Assembly: GCA_947643615.1 (NCBI GenBank) | Contig: CANRWO010000018.1 | Span: forward strand, 1-58,158 | Reading direction: 5' to 3' | Length of the DNA stretch: 58,158 nt | From: an uncultured Lachnospiraceae bacterium | Lineage (GTDB): Bacteria; Bacillota; Clostridia; Lachnospirales; Lachnospiraceae | Part shown: positions 39,949 through 48,694 of the stretch, in pieces | Layout of the letters: each line of letters begins with the position of its first letter | How positions within the stretch are numbered: position 1 is the stretch's first letter | Position numbers and translations under genes: made by a program | The notes under the pieces: generated by a model | What the model was told of the DNA's origin: nothing | The model's input: only the letters and a program-made list of their open reading frames with translations | Databases searched by the model: none

Positions 39949-41304
39949 ATGAATCAGGTAGTTTGGAAAGACAGTTATAAAATCGGAGTGGATTTTATAG
40001 ACAAGGAACATCAGGTGCTTTTTTCGAGGGTTAACAAGCTGCTCGCACTCAGCCAGAACGAAGAGAAAAACGAATGGGTATGCCGGGAAGGCGTAAAATA
40101 TATAAAGCATCATACGGAAGAGCACTTTGAGCATGAAGAGGCTTATATGAAGTCTATTGATTACGCCGACTACGAAATACATAAACGGCTTCACGATAAC
40201 TTCCGATGTGTGACCTTGCCGGCGCTGGAAGAAGAATTGGAAGAGACAGGCTATTCAATGGAGTCTATCCGCCATTTTCTGGGAGTATGCATTGGCTGGG
40301 TGGTTTCCCATACACAGATGGAAGACCAGGCCATTGCGGGCAAGACCATAAGCAAATGGACCAATATCCCCCATAAGGAGGAAAAGGATGCCCTGGAGGC
40401 AACAATCATCCAGATCGTTAAGGAAATGTTCCAGCTGGACATGAAGCTCATCAGTGAGCAGTATGCCGGGGAGGATTTCGGGAAAATGGTATGTTCCCGT
40501 TTCCTGTATTACGGGGAAAAGAAAACAAAATGGGAGATTACGCTTATTTTTGAGGAGAGGCTGCTGCTTCAGGTCATAAGCAATATTTTGAACGTGGATT
40601 ATCCCAAAGTGGACGATATGGTGCTGAATGTCAACAGATATCTTTCCCGGCAGTTCCTGGAGAAGATCAGGGAGAGCTTCCCGGCCATAGATTTGATGGA
40701 ATTGGAGAAGGAATGCCTTCTGACGCGGGAGCAGCTGCTGAATTCCTTCCAACGTGACCAGCCTGCCTGCAGCCTGCTGTTTGCTACCGGGGGCAAAGGC
40801 TATTTTGCATTCTGCGCATCCTCTTCCGATTCGATCCAGGGAAAGATCACTACCGAGATCAATCACCAGAACGCCATGGCTGCGATCCAGGAATTCCTGG
40901 TGAGGGACAAGGAAGAGAAGGCGGAGAGGAAGAAAAAGATCCTTGTAGTGGACGATTCCGAATTTATGCGCAGCATGATCATGCGGCTGCTGGAGGCAGA
41001 TTACGATATGATACAGGCGGACTCCAGCATATCCGCCATTAAGAAGATAGCCATGAACCGTCCCCATCTGGTTCTGATGGATTATGAGATGCCGGTCTGC
41101 GACGGAAGGCAGGCTCTGGAAATGATCCGCTCCGATGCAGACATTGCGGATATTCCGGTGATGTTCCTGACCGGAAAGGGCGACCGTGAGAGCGTAAGGA
41201 AGGTCATGGCGCTGAAACCTGAGGGGTATCTGCTGAAGACGATGCCGGAGGCGGAGATCAAGAAAATGATTGATGATTTCTTTGTGAAAAGGGATACAAA
41301 ATAA
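39949..41304 (+). CDS. Hemerythrin - CheX-like - response regulator fusion
   Basis: The 451-residue protein has a bacteriohemerythrin domain in residues 1-135 with the diiron ligand pattern KEHQ (H21), HTEEHFEHEE (H55, H59), HKRLHDNF (H78, H82) and SHTQMEDQ. About 150-310 is an alpha/beta region resembling CheX-type domains, but I do not see the catalytic ExxN. About 325-450 is a REC receiver with VDDSEFMR, the phospho-acceptor Asp in LMDYEMP and Lys in LLKTMP. It may couple oxygen, NO or iron state to chemotaxis signalling. Cytosolic, single gene, with a long structured leader and a strong terminator. No kinase nearby. Confidence 0.88.
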   Translation: MNQVVWKDSYKIGVDFIDKEHQVLFSRVNKLLALSQNEEKNEWVCREGVKYIKHHTEEHFEHEEAYMKSIDYADYEIHKRLHDNFRCVTLPALEEELEETGYSMESIRHFLGVCIGWVVSHTQMEDQAIAGKTISKWTNIPHKEEKDALEATIIQIVKEMFQLDMKLISEQYAGEDFGKMVCSRFLYYGEKKTKWEITLIFEERLLLQVISNILNVDYPKVDDMVLNVNRYLSRQFLEKIRESFPAIDLMELEKECLLTREQLLNSFQRDQPACSLLFATGGKGYFAFCASSSDSIQGKITTEINHQNAMAAIQEFLVRDKEEKAERKKKILVVDDSEFMRSMIMRLLEADYDMIQADSSISAIKKIAMNRPHLVLMDYEMPVCDGRQALEMIRSDADIADIPVMFLTGKGDRESVRKVMALKPEGYLLKTMPEAEIKKMIDDFFVKRDTK

Positions 41305-41312
41305 ACGGATAG

Positions 41313-41367
41313 AAAAAGGCAGGTCTGCGGATGGATGCAATGATCCATGGGGCAGCCTGCCTTTTTT
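41313..41367 (+). terminator. Terminator of the hemerythrin gene
   Basis: AAAAAGGCAGG (41313-41323) pairs with CCTGCCTTTTT (41356-41366), and the inner GATGGAT/ATCCAT extends the stem. The A and T flanks make it work in both directions. Confidence 0.85.
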
Positions 41368-41450
41368 GTCCGGAGCGTGAGGGAAAGACATTCTTCCGGT
41401 TTTCATGCCTGTGGCCTGCAGAAGCTGAGGTGCGTTTCCCTGCCGGGCAG

Positions 41451-42398
41451 TCAGTTTTTGCCCTGAGTCTTTTTCTTTCCGTCTTTCACAGGTGATACTT
41501 CCACGAACAAGCCTGACTTCCGCAGCGCCGGGCGCAGCGCCAGATAAAAGACGGAAGCAGCGGCCACGGCTATCACGGCGTTGACTGCGGTGGTGACGGT
41601 GGCCATTTTAGCCAGGGCGGAGGCGATATCCTGGGGCACGCCCAGCAGATATGTTTTGTAAAAGTACCCCACAAGAGGGTCTGCCACAACATTGAAACCC
41701 ATACCGCAGGCGCAGGCCAGGACAGTCACGCCGGTAACATATTTCGCGGAATGGTCCCGGCTCAGCTTGAAAAACTTATGCGCTACCATACCCGTGATCA
41801 GGCCGATGCACAATTTCATCAGAAAGGTTTTGGGGGCGCTGGTAACGTAGGCGGTGGTCAGGTCTCCCACAGTCATGCCCACCGCCCCTGCCAGGCCGCC
41901 CCAATACCCCCCAAGGAGCAGTGCGGCAAGGACGCAGAATACATTGCCGAAATGGAAGGCCGTTTTCCCCGGCCCCACGGGAATATCGATTTTGAAGACC
42001 GCGAACCCGATGTAGCAGAGAGCGGCCAGCAGGCCGGCCTGGACCAGCCGTTTCACACCGGGTTTCTCTTCCACAGACACACCGGCCACGGCGTTATAGA
42101 TTCCCTTTACTGTCAGCAGGACAGACAAAAAGGACAGGATCAGTGCATAGGAATAAGGCCGCTCCAGAGCCAGCTTTTCCGCAGTGAGGGCGCTCTTCTG
42201 GGCGTTCAGGGCGTCCAGGTCTCCGGAGGAAGAGCCGTCTTCAATGGCGGAAATCTGTTTTTTGACCTCCGAAAGGCTGCTGCCTACGGCCATCGATTCC
42301 TGATAGCTGTTGTTGTAGGCATACACCGCAAACAGGACGGAGGCGATTAGAAGGATTGCGCCTATTATGAGGATACCATAACTTTTTTTCTTTTCCAT
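41451..42398 (-). CDS. ECF transporter S-component-like membrane protein with an N-terminal extension
   Basis: A 315-residue protein. Residues about 120-300 are a six-helix S-component (QAGLLAALCYIGFAVF, IPVGPGKTAFHFGNV, LLLGGYWGGLAGAVGMTVGDLT). This kind of substrate-binding membrane protein takes up vitamins or nucleobases with the EcfA/T energising module. The N-terminal 100 residues are unusual: a membrane anchor, a coiled-coil-like polar stretch (SLSEVKKQISAIEDG..LDALNAQKSALTAEK) and a second anchor. The substrate is unknown. The start is uncertain: ATG 42398 gives MEKKKSYG; upstream in-frame ATGs lack ribosome sites. The ecfA/ecfT genes are not in the window. Confidence 0.8.
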   Translation of the reverse strand: MEKKKSYGILIIGAILLIASVLFAVYAYNNSYQESMAVGSSLSEVKKQISAIEDGSSSGDLDALNAQKSALTAEKLALERPYSYALILSFLSVLLTVKGIYNAVAGVSVEEKPGVKRLVQAGLLAALCYIGFAVFKIDIPVGPGKTAFHFGNVFCVLAALLLGGYWGGLAGAVGMTVGDLTTAYVTSAPKTFLMKLCIGLITGMVAHKFFKLSRDHSAKYVTGVTVLACACGMGFNVVADPLVGYFYKTYLLGVPQDIASALAKMATVTTAVNAVIAVAAASVFYLALRPALRKSGLFVEVSPVKDGKKKTQGKN

Positions 42399-42498
42399 AA
42401 TAATATAATTACCTTTCTTTTTCATCTTTTCCATGGATTAATAGCAGTATACAGAAAAAGTGGATTGACAAAAAGTGCCAGAACAGATATTTTTTACC

Positions 42499-42597
42499 AT
42501 GCCAGTTGTTTCGGCCTTCAACGCTTAAGGCCGGAATGCGAGAAACCCTTGGCGGATAAACGGTACGTTTAAATACTTTATGCAGGCTCCGTGGCAT
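42499..42597 (-). other. Possible structured leader of the ECF S-component gene
   Basis: ATGCCA (42499-42504) and TGGCAT (42592-42597) can close a domain containing CGGCCTT/AAGGCCG (42512-42518/42527-42533) and AAACG/CGTTT (about 42557-42570). It lies about 100 bases upstream of the S-component start. S-component genes often carry riboswitches, but I recognise no known class. The rest of the 340-base gap to the GH67 gene shows no gene. Confidence 0.35.
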
Positions 42598-42738
42598 TTA
42601 GCAAAATATGCTTACAGATGAGCAAGGAATAGAGAGAAAACGGCAAAAGCCAATGCTATTGTTAAAATAACTGTTATAAAATTTGCAATCAGCTTTAACA
42701 GCCGTTCCGGAAAAGGATGCGGCAGAATGGGAGGAAAT

Positions 42739-44871
42739 ATGCGGAAGACGGATTGGACGCAATTGTGGCTGAGGTATGAGGGAAAGCGGGACTGTGGCAA
42801 CGGCGCGTATTTTGCAAGCGTGGCGCTTTTGGGATTTGAGCCGGAAAACAGGATCGTAAAACATGCTTTGGAAGAGCTGAGGTGCGGCGTCAGCGGGATG
42901 CTCGGACTTACTGCCCACATGGCGGGGGATGGAGAGGAAGCTGCGCTGGCCCTTGTGAAATGTTCCCCTGAGGAGGGTAATGGAACGTTTTCAGGCCAAG
43001 GCTGTGCCACAGCACAGGGAACGGGGATTCAGGCAGAAGGCAGTGGGGTTAAGAAAGAAGGTTTTTCCCTTTTGGAACAGGAGGGTAAGCTGACCCTGTC
43101 GGCGGCGGATGAGAACGGCCTTCTGTACGGTGTGTTCCATCTGCTCCGCCTGGTAGCTATGGAACGGCCCCTGAAGGGGATCCGCCATACGGCAAATCCC
43201 GATAATCCCCTTCGCATGTATGATCATTGGGATAACATGGATGGGAGCATAGAGAGAGGATATTCGGGCGATTCTTTCTTTTTTGAGGGTGATGAGATAT
43301 TGGTGGACGGGCGCACCAGGGATTATGCCAGGCTTGTGTCCAGCATCGGGATCAACGGTGTGGTGATCAACAATGTGAATGTGAAGCATGCAGCCACATG
43401 GCTGATCACGGACCGATATTTTAAAAAGCTGTCCGCACTGTCCGAAATATTCGCGGATTATGGGATCAGGTTGTACCTGTCCCTGAATTTTGCGGCGCCG
43501 CTGGAGTTGGGAGGGCCCGACAGCGCCGACCCGCTGGAGCCTGCGGTACGGCAATGGTGGCAGCGGAAGATGGAGGAAGTGTTTGCGAACATACCCAATC
43601 TGGGAGGTTTTCTGGTGAAAGCGGATTCCGAGGGCAGGCCGGGGCCTTTTACATACGGCAGGACCCAGGCGGAGGGCGCCAACATGCTGGCGGACATGGT
43701 GAAACCCTACGGGGGATTGATCATCTGGCGCTGCTTTGTGTATAACTGCACCCAGGACTGGCGGGACTGCAAGACGGACCGCGCCAGGGCAGGATATGAT
43801 AACTTTATTGCCCAGGACGGGGAATATCGCGACAATGTGATCCTGCAGATTAAGAACGGCCCTATGGATTTCCAGGTCAGGGAGCCGGTTTCCCCCCTGC
43901 TGGGTGGCTTAAGGAAGACGAACCAGATGCTGGAGGTGCAGGTGGCGCAGGAGTACACCGGGCAGCAGATCGACGTCTGCTATCTGATCCCGCTGTTCAA
44001 GGAGGTGCTGGATTTCCATACCTATTGTACGGGAAGCAACAATGCCCCGGAGGGGAAAACCGGACAGGGAGAAGGCGGCATTGCGGCGGGGGATCAGGAT
44101 ACTGTGGCGGATATCGTCAGCGGCCGGGCCTACGGAAACGTCAATACCGGTTTTGCGGCGGTATGCAATACGGGAAATGATGAGAACTGGACGGGAAATG
44201 ACCTTGCGGCGGCGAACTTCTACGGATTCGGGCGGCTTGCCTTCTGCAATTCCTTGTCTGCGGAGGAGATTGCGGAGGAATGGATCCGCCTGAGCCTGTC
44301 CAATGAACCGGAGGTGGTGGGTAAGGTAAGAAGGATCCTTCTGGGTTCCCGCTCTGCCTATGAAAAGTATACCACTCCCCTGGGCATCGGCTGGATGGTG
44401 ACGCCCAGCACACATTACGGCTGCAGTGTGGACGGCTATGAATATTCCCGGTGGGGGACCTATCACAGGGCGGACCATCAGGGACTGGGTGTGGACAGGA
44501 GCCGCCGGGGGACCGGATATGCGCAGCAGTACAATGAGCCAAACGCCTCCATGTATGACAGCATGGAGACCTGCCCCGAGGAGCTGCTGTTGTTTTTCCA
44601 CCATGTCCCTTACTCCTACCGGCTGAAATCCGGGAAGACATTGATCCAGCATATATACGACTCTCATTTTGAGGGCGTGGAAGAGGTGGAAGAGATGATA
44701 ACCCTGTGGGAAAGCCTGAAGGGTATGGTTCCCGAGGAAGCGTACGGGACGGTCAGGGAGCGTTTTGACAGGCAGCTGTATAATGCCCGGGAATGGCGGG
44801 ATCAGGTGAATGCTTATTTCTACCGCAAGAGCGGCATCGGTGACGAGAAGGGCAGGAAGATATACGGCTAA
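42739..44871 (+). CDS. aguA: GH67 alpha-glucuronidase
   Basis: This 710-residue enzyme removes (4-O-methyl)glucuronic acid from the non-reducing terminal xylose of xylo-oligosaccharides. Family landmarks are RMYDHWDNMDGSIERGY, NVNVKHAATW, LGGFLVKADSEGRPGP (general acid Glu), QIKNGPMDFQVREP and VAQEYTGQ (catalytic Asp and Glu region), and GIGWMVTPSTHYG. There is no signal peptide, so it is cytoplasmic, as in aldouronate systems. ATG 42739 follows GGGAGG. Two low-complexity Gly/Glu/Ala insertions (about residues 79-107 and 434-455) are not typical of GH67. The GH2 gene follows after 71 bases. Confidence 0.93.
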   Translation: MRKTDWTQLWLRYEGKRDCGNGAYFASVALLGFEPENRIVKHALEELRCGVSGMLGLTAHMAGDGEEAALALVKCSPEEGNGTFSGQGCATAQGTGIQAEGSGVKKEGFSLLEQEGKLTLSAADENGLLYGVFHLLRLVAMERPLKGIRHTANPDNPLRMYDHWDNMDGSIERGYSGDSFFFEGDEILVDGRTRDYARLVSSIGINGVVINNVNVKHAATWLITDRYFKKLSALSEIFADYGIRLYLSLNFAAPLELGGPDSADPLEPAVRQWWQRKMEEVFANIPNLGGFLVKADSEGRPGPFTYGRTQAEGANMLADMVKPYGGLIIWRCFVYNCTQDWRDCKTDRARAGYDNFIAQDGEYRDNVILQIKNGPMDFQVREPVSPLLGGLRKTNQMLEVQVAQEYTGQQIDVCYLIPLFKEVLDFHTYCTGSNNAPEGKTGQGEGGIAAGDQDTVADIVSGRAYGNVNTGFAAVCNTGNDENWTGNDLAAANFYGFGRLAFCNSLSAEEIAEEWIRLSLSNEPEVVGKVRRILLGSRSAYEKYTTPLGIGWMVTPSTHYGCSVDGYEYSRWGTYHRADHQGLGVDRSRRGTGYAQQYNEPNASMYDSMETCPEELLLFFHHVPYSYRLKSGKTLIQHIYDSHFEGVEEVEEMITLWESLKGMVPEEAYGTVRERFDRQLYNAREWRDQVNAYFYRKSGIGDEKGRKIYG

Positions 44872-44873
44872 CC

Positions 44874-44907
44874 GACCAGATTACTTTCAGCTGAATAGCG
44901 CAGAATG
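44874..44907 (-). repeat. 34-base fragment of the 12216-type palindromic element
   Basis: This segment matches the reverse complement of 12339-12372 at 32 of 34 positions. It starts two bases after the GH67 stop codon, just as the full element begins at a stop codon. The rest of the element is absent. Confidence 0.75.
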
Positions 44908-44942
44908 GTACACTAACAGAATGTATGGAAACGAGGTGTCTT

Positions 44943-47900
44943 ATGGGAGCGAATGTACTGCCCTTTTCAAACGGATGGAAATTTTACAGGACGGAGCTTT
45001 CCGCCACATTGGAGGAGGCGGAGGCGGCGCTGGACCGCTTCCGGCCTGTGGAGCTGCCCCACGACTGGCTGATCTATGACGTGAAAAACCTGTACCGCGA
45101 CGGCTGTGGCTGGTACCGGAAGGAATTCCGGCTAACCATGGGGGCGGGTCCGGTGATTCTGCGGTTTGACGGCGTATATATGGATTCAACCGTGTATGTA
45201 AACGGGCGGAAGGCGGCAGACTGGAAGTACGGCTATTCCACCTTTGACGTGGATATCACGGAAGCGGCCAGGGACGGGGAGAATGTGGTTATGGTCCAGG
45301 TCAGGTTCCAGGCGCCCAACAGCCGGTGGTACTCCGGGGCGGGTATTTACCGCCGGGTCTGGATCAAGGCCTGCGGGGCGGCTTATCTGCCCCTGGACGG
45401 CACCTATGTAACCACCGGGGCCTTGGGCGGGGACGGACTTGCCTTTGGGCAGGCAGGCGGTTTTCTGCTGGAGGCCCGGACGGAGGCCGCAGGCAGGACG
45501 GAGGGATGCAGTCTGAGATACAGCCTTTGGAAAGGCGCGGATAAAGTGCTTGACCTGGGCCGGGTCCCCTGTGGGACATCTTTGTCGGCGGAGGTGGAAG
45601 CGCCGGCCCTGTGGGATGTGGAGGATCCCCAGTGCTATGAGCTTCTTGTGGAACTCTGCGGAGGAGACGAGGCGGGGCAGGAGGTGGTGCAGGACTGGGA
45701 CCGGATCACAATAGGCTTCCGGACCATTTCTTTTGACCCGGAGAGAGGGTGTTTCCTGAACGGAAGGCCCCTAAAGGTACATGGTGTCTGCGAACATCAC
45801 GACTTGGGCTGCCTGGGGGCGGCATTTTACCCCAGGGCCATGGAGCGGAAATGCAAGATGCTGAAGGCCATGGGGGTAAACGCCCTGCGCACCAGCCACA
45901 ATATGCAGGATCCGGAATTTATGGAGATGGCTGACAGAATGGGTTTCCTGGTGGTGGACGAGGCCTTTGATATGTGGGAAAGGGCAAAGACGGAATACGA
46001 TTACAGCCGCTTTTTTCAGGAATGGGCGGAGAGGGACGTGCGAAGCTGGATACGCCGGGACCGCAATCATCCCTGTGTCATGCTCTGGTCCATCGGGAAC
46101 GAAATATACGATACCCATGCGGACCAGCGGGGGCAGGAGATCACAAGGCGCCTGGAGGCTTATGTCAGGGAGCACGATCCCCGGGGAAATGCGCCGGTGA
46201 CCATAGGCTCCAACTATATGGCCTGGGAGAATGCCCGGAAATGTGCGGATATCGTGAAGTTTGCGGGGTACAATTACGGGGAGAAATATTATGAGGAACA
46301 GCATAAGGAGCATCCCGGCTGGATCATGTACGGCAGCGAGACGGCGTCCCTGGTACAGAGCAGGGGGATCTATCATTTCCCGCTGAGGCAGCCTGTGCTT
46401 GCAGAGGAGGATGAGCAGTGTTCCGCGCTGGGGAATTCCACCACCAGCTGGGGCGCCAGGAGCCTGGAAAAGTGCATTATGGGGGATCGTGACGCGGAAT
46501 ATATTTTCGGCCAGTTCCTGTGGACCGGCTTTGACTATATTGGGGAGCCTACGCCCTACCACACGAAAAATTCTTATTTCGGGCAGGTGGATACCGCCGG
46601 GTTCCCGAAGGATGCTTACTATGTATTTCAGGCAGAGTGGACGGACTACCGGAAGGCCCCTATGGTACACCTCTTTCCCTATTGGGATTTTAACCCCGGC
46701 CAGATCATCGACGTGCGGGCCTGTACCAATGCCCCTGCAGTGGAATTGCTGGTGAACGGGGTATCCTGGGGGAGGCAGGAGATCGACCATGAGAGAGGGG
46801 AAAAACTGCTGGGGGACTGGCAGGTTCCCTACGAACCGGGTACCATCACGGCAATCGCTTATGGCAGCGACGGGGAAGAGGTGGCCAGGGAAAGCAGGAG
46901 CTCCTTCGGGGATAGTTATGCCATACGGCTCACACCGGACAGGGAAACCCTGGGCACCGGTGACGGGGAACTTTGTTTCCTCACCATAGAGACGGTGGAT
47001 GCAGAGGGAAAAGCGGTAGAGAATGCCATGGACTATGTGCGGGTGGAGCTTGACGGGCCGGGAAGGCTGTTGGGATTGGACAACGGCGACAGCACCGATT
47101 ACGACGAATACAAGACCAATGTGAGGAAGCTGTTTTCCGGGAAATTACTGGCTGTGGTAGGGAGCGCCGGTGAGGCCGGAGAGATCACAGTCAGGGTAAC
47201 GGGGGAAGGGTTAGAGCCGGCGGAGGCCAAACTGTCCGTGTACCCCGGGGATGCGCCGGGAGCGGAAGCCACAGGCCGGGCATCCTGTACGGGGGAACAG
47301 GCGCCGTGCCGGAAGGACTGCCTTCAGCAGGGAAACCGGGGCGCCCAATACCGGGACGACTGCGCCGGGCACTGCAAGGCCGGGGAAAATGCGTTGCATT
47401 GGGATATCCTGCCCCGGAGGCATCCTGCCCGGAAAGTGGAGCTTCATGCCCCGGAAGGCCAGCTGATCACAAAGGAGAATAGGGAAATTGCAGTGGAAGC
47501 GGTGGTTTACCCTGCCGCTGCAAATCCGGAGCTGGTCTGGAAGGCGGTAAACCAGGGAGGCATTGAAGTCGGTTTTGCCAGGGTATGCCAGGTATCCGGG
47601 GAGAACCCGGCAGGCAAAAACAGCTTTGCGGCGGGGAACCGGCCAGGGGAAAGCGCTGCTGCAGAGGCTGCCACAGCAGAAGATACCGGGAGCGGAAACC
47701 GCTGCAGGGCCATAGTCACGGCATACGGCGACGGGGAATTTTATGTCCGCTGCATGGCCCGGGAGGGAGGTAGGGTGACTTTGGTCTCCCAGCTGGAATG
47801 TAAGGCAGAGGGCCTGGGGCAGGCGTTTTTGAACCCTTATGAATTGATTTCCGCCGGATTGTACACGGATACTCTGGGAGAGATCGGGAACGGCAACGAA

Positions 47901-48596
47901 AAAGGCATTGCCACCGCCCGGGACGGAGTCAGCGGTGTGGTCTATAGCGGGATCGACTTCGGGGACTTCGGTTCCGATGTGATCACCCTGCCCATCTTCG
48001 CGCTTTCCGACGAAGAATACCCTATTGAGATCTGGCTGGGGAAGCCTGGCGGCGCGGACAGCCGTCTGCTGGATACGGTAGTGTATCAGAAGCCGTCAAA
48101 GTGGAATGTGTACCAGGAGGAGACCTATCGGCTGCCGGAGAGGATCAGGGGCATTGCTACGCTGGGGTTTGCCATGCGCGCCAAGGTGCATTTGAAAGGC
48201 TTTGTGTTTACCAGGCTGGAAAAGGCATACCAGCGCCTGTGGGCATCGGATGCCGCCAGCGTATACGGCGACAGCTTCCAAAGAGACGGCAGAGCCGTCC
48301 GTGAGATCGGGAACAATGTGACTCTCGTCTATGAGGACATGGATTTCGGGGAAAGCGGTGCGGACTGCGTTGTGGTCTGGGGACGCACGCCCCTGGAGAA
48401 AAATTCCATTCATATCCATTTTACGGATGCTTCCGGGGGGACGGTAAACCGGATCCTGGAATTTTCCGGTGGGGACGGGGAAGAGAGGGAACAGGTCTTT
48501 TCCATTGAAAAACTGACAGGCTGCGGGAAGGTGGAGGTCATCTTCCTGCCGGGAAGCCATTTCGACCTGGTTTCTTTGGAGTTTAGGAGAATGTAA
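44943..48596 (+). CDS. Large GH2 family glycoside hydrolase
   Basis: A 1217-residue protein with an N-terminal jelly-roll sugar-binding domain (HDWLIYD.., GCGWYRKEF, YSGAGIYRRVWI) and an immunoglobulin-like domain. The TIM barrel carries HGVCEHHDLG, RTSHNMQDPE, LWSIGNEI (acid/base Glu) and YGSETAS (probable nucleophile), then FLWTGFDYIGEPTPY. DUF4982 and invasin-like domains and a long C-terminal extension with two further beta domains follow. It acts as a beta-galactosidase/xylosidase/glucuronidase-type enzyme; the substrate is inferred from the xylan context. A cysteine-rich low-complexity insertion lies at about 780-810. No signal peptide. GAGGTG precedes ATG 44943. Confidence 0.88.
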   Translation: MGANVLPFSNGWKFYRTELSATLEEAEAALDRFRPVELPHDWLIYDVKNLYRDGCGWYRKEFRLTMGAGPVILRFDGVYMDSTVYVNGRKAADWKYGYSTFDVDITEAARDGENVVMVQVRFQAPNSRWYSGAGIYRRVWIKACGAAYLPLDGTYVTTGALGGDGLAFGQAGGFLLEARTEAAGRTEGCSLRYSLWKGADKVLDLGRVPCGTSLSAEVEAPALWDVEDPQCYELLVELCGGDEAGQEVVQDWDRITIGFRTISFDPERGCFLNGRPLKVHGVCEHHDLGCLGAAFYPRAMERKCKMLKAMGVNALRTSHNMQDPEFMEMADRMGFLVVDEAFDMWERAKTEYDYSRFFQEWAERDVRSWIRRDRNHPCVMLWSIGNEIYDTHADQRGQEITRRLEAYVREHDPRGNAPVTIGSNYMAWENARKCADIVKFAGYNYGEKYYEEQHKEHPGWIMYGSETASLVQSRGIYHFPLRQPVLAEEDEQCSALGNSTTSWGARSLEKCIMGDRDAEYIFGQFLWTGFDYIGEPTPYHTKNSYFGQVDTAGFPKDAYYVFQAEWTDYRKAPMVHLFPYWDFNPGQIIDVRACTNAPAVELLVNGVSWGRQEIDHERGEKLLGDWQVPYEPGTITAIAYGSDGEEVARESRSSFGDSYAIRLTPDRETLGTGDGELCFLTIETVDAEGKAVENAMDYVRVELDGPGRLLGLDNGDSTDYDEYKTNVRKLFSGKLLAVVGSAGEAGEITVRVTGEGLEPAEAKLSVYPGDAPGAEATGRASCTGEQAPCRKDCLQQGNRGAQYRDDCAGHCKAGENALHWDILPRRHPARKVELHAPEGQLITKENREIAVEAVVYPAAANPELVWKAVNQGGIEVGFARVCQVSGENPAGKNSFAAGNRPGESAAAEAATAEDTGSGNRCRAIVTAYGDGEFYVRCMAREGGRVTLVSQLECKAEGLGQAFLNPYELISAGLYTDTLGEIGNGNEKGIATARDGVSGVVYSGIDFGDFGSDVITLPIFALSDEEYPIEIWLGKPGGADSRLLDTVVYQKPSKWNVYQEETYRLPERIRGIATLGFAMRAKVHLKGFVFTRLEKAYQRLWASDAASVYGDSFQRDGRAVREIGNNVTLVYEDMDFGESGADCVVVWGRTPLEKNSIHIHFTDASGGTVNRILEFSGGDGEEREQVFSIEKLTGCGKVEVIFLPGSHFDLVSLEFRRM

Positions 48597-48616
48597 GCGG
48601 CAGGGATTTTCACACC

Positions 48617-48685
48617 GGGGAATGCCCGAAACAGGACATTCCCCGCACTGCCCCGGAATCCCGTTGCACATGGAATCCGGGGCAG
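48617..48685. terminator. Paired hairpins between convergent GH2 and AraC genes
   Basis: GGGGAATG/CATTCCCC is at 48617-48644 and CTGCCCCGGA/TCCGGGGCAG (10 bp) at 48648-48685. They sit between the two stop codons and can serve both strands, though T runs are poor. Confidence 0.65.
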
Positions 48686-48694
48686 TTATCCTGC

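Noticed and set aside
42435..42720. TPP, THF, FMN or preQ1 riboswitch before the ECF S-component gene
   Set aside because: The conserved cores of these classes are not found. CCGCCAAGGG on the minus strand only partly recalls preQ1-II and lies too far from the start codon.
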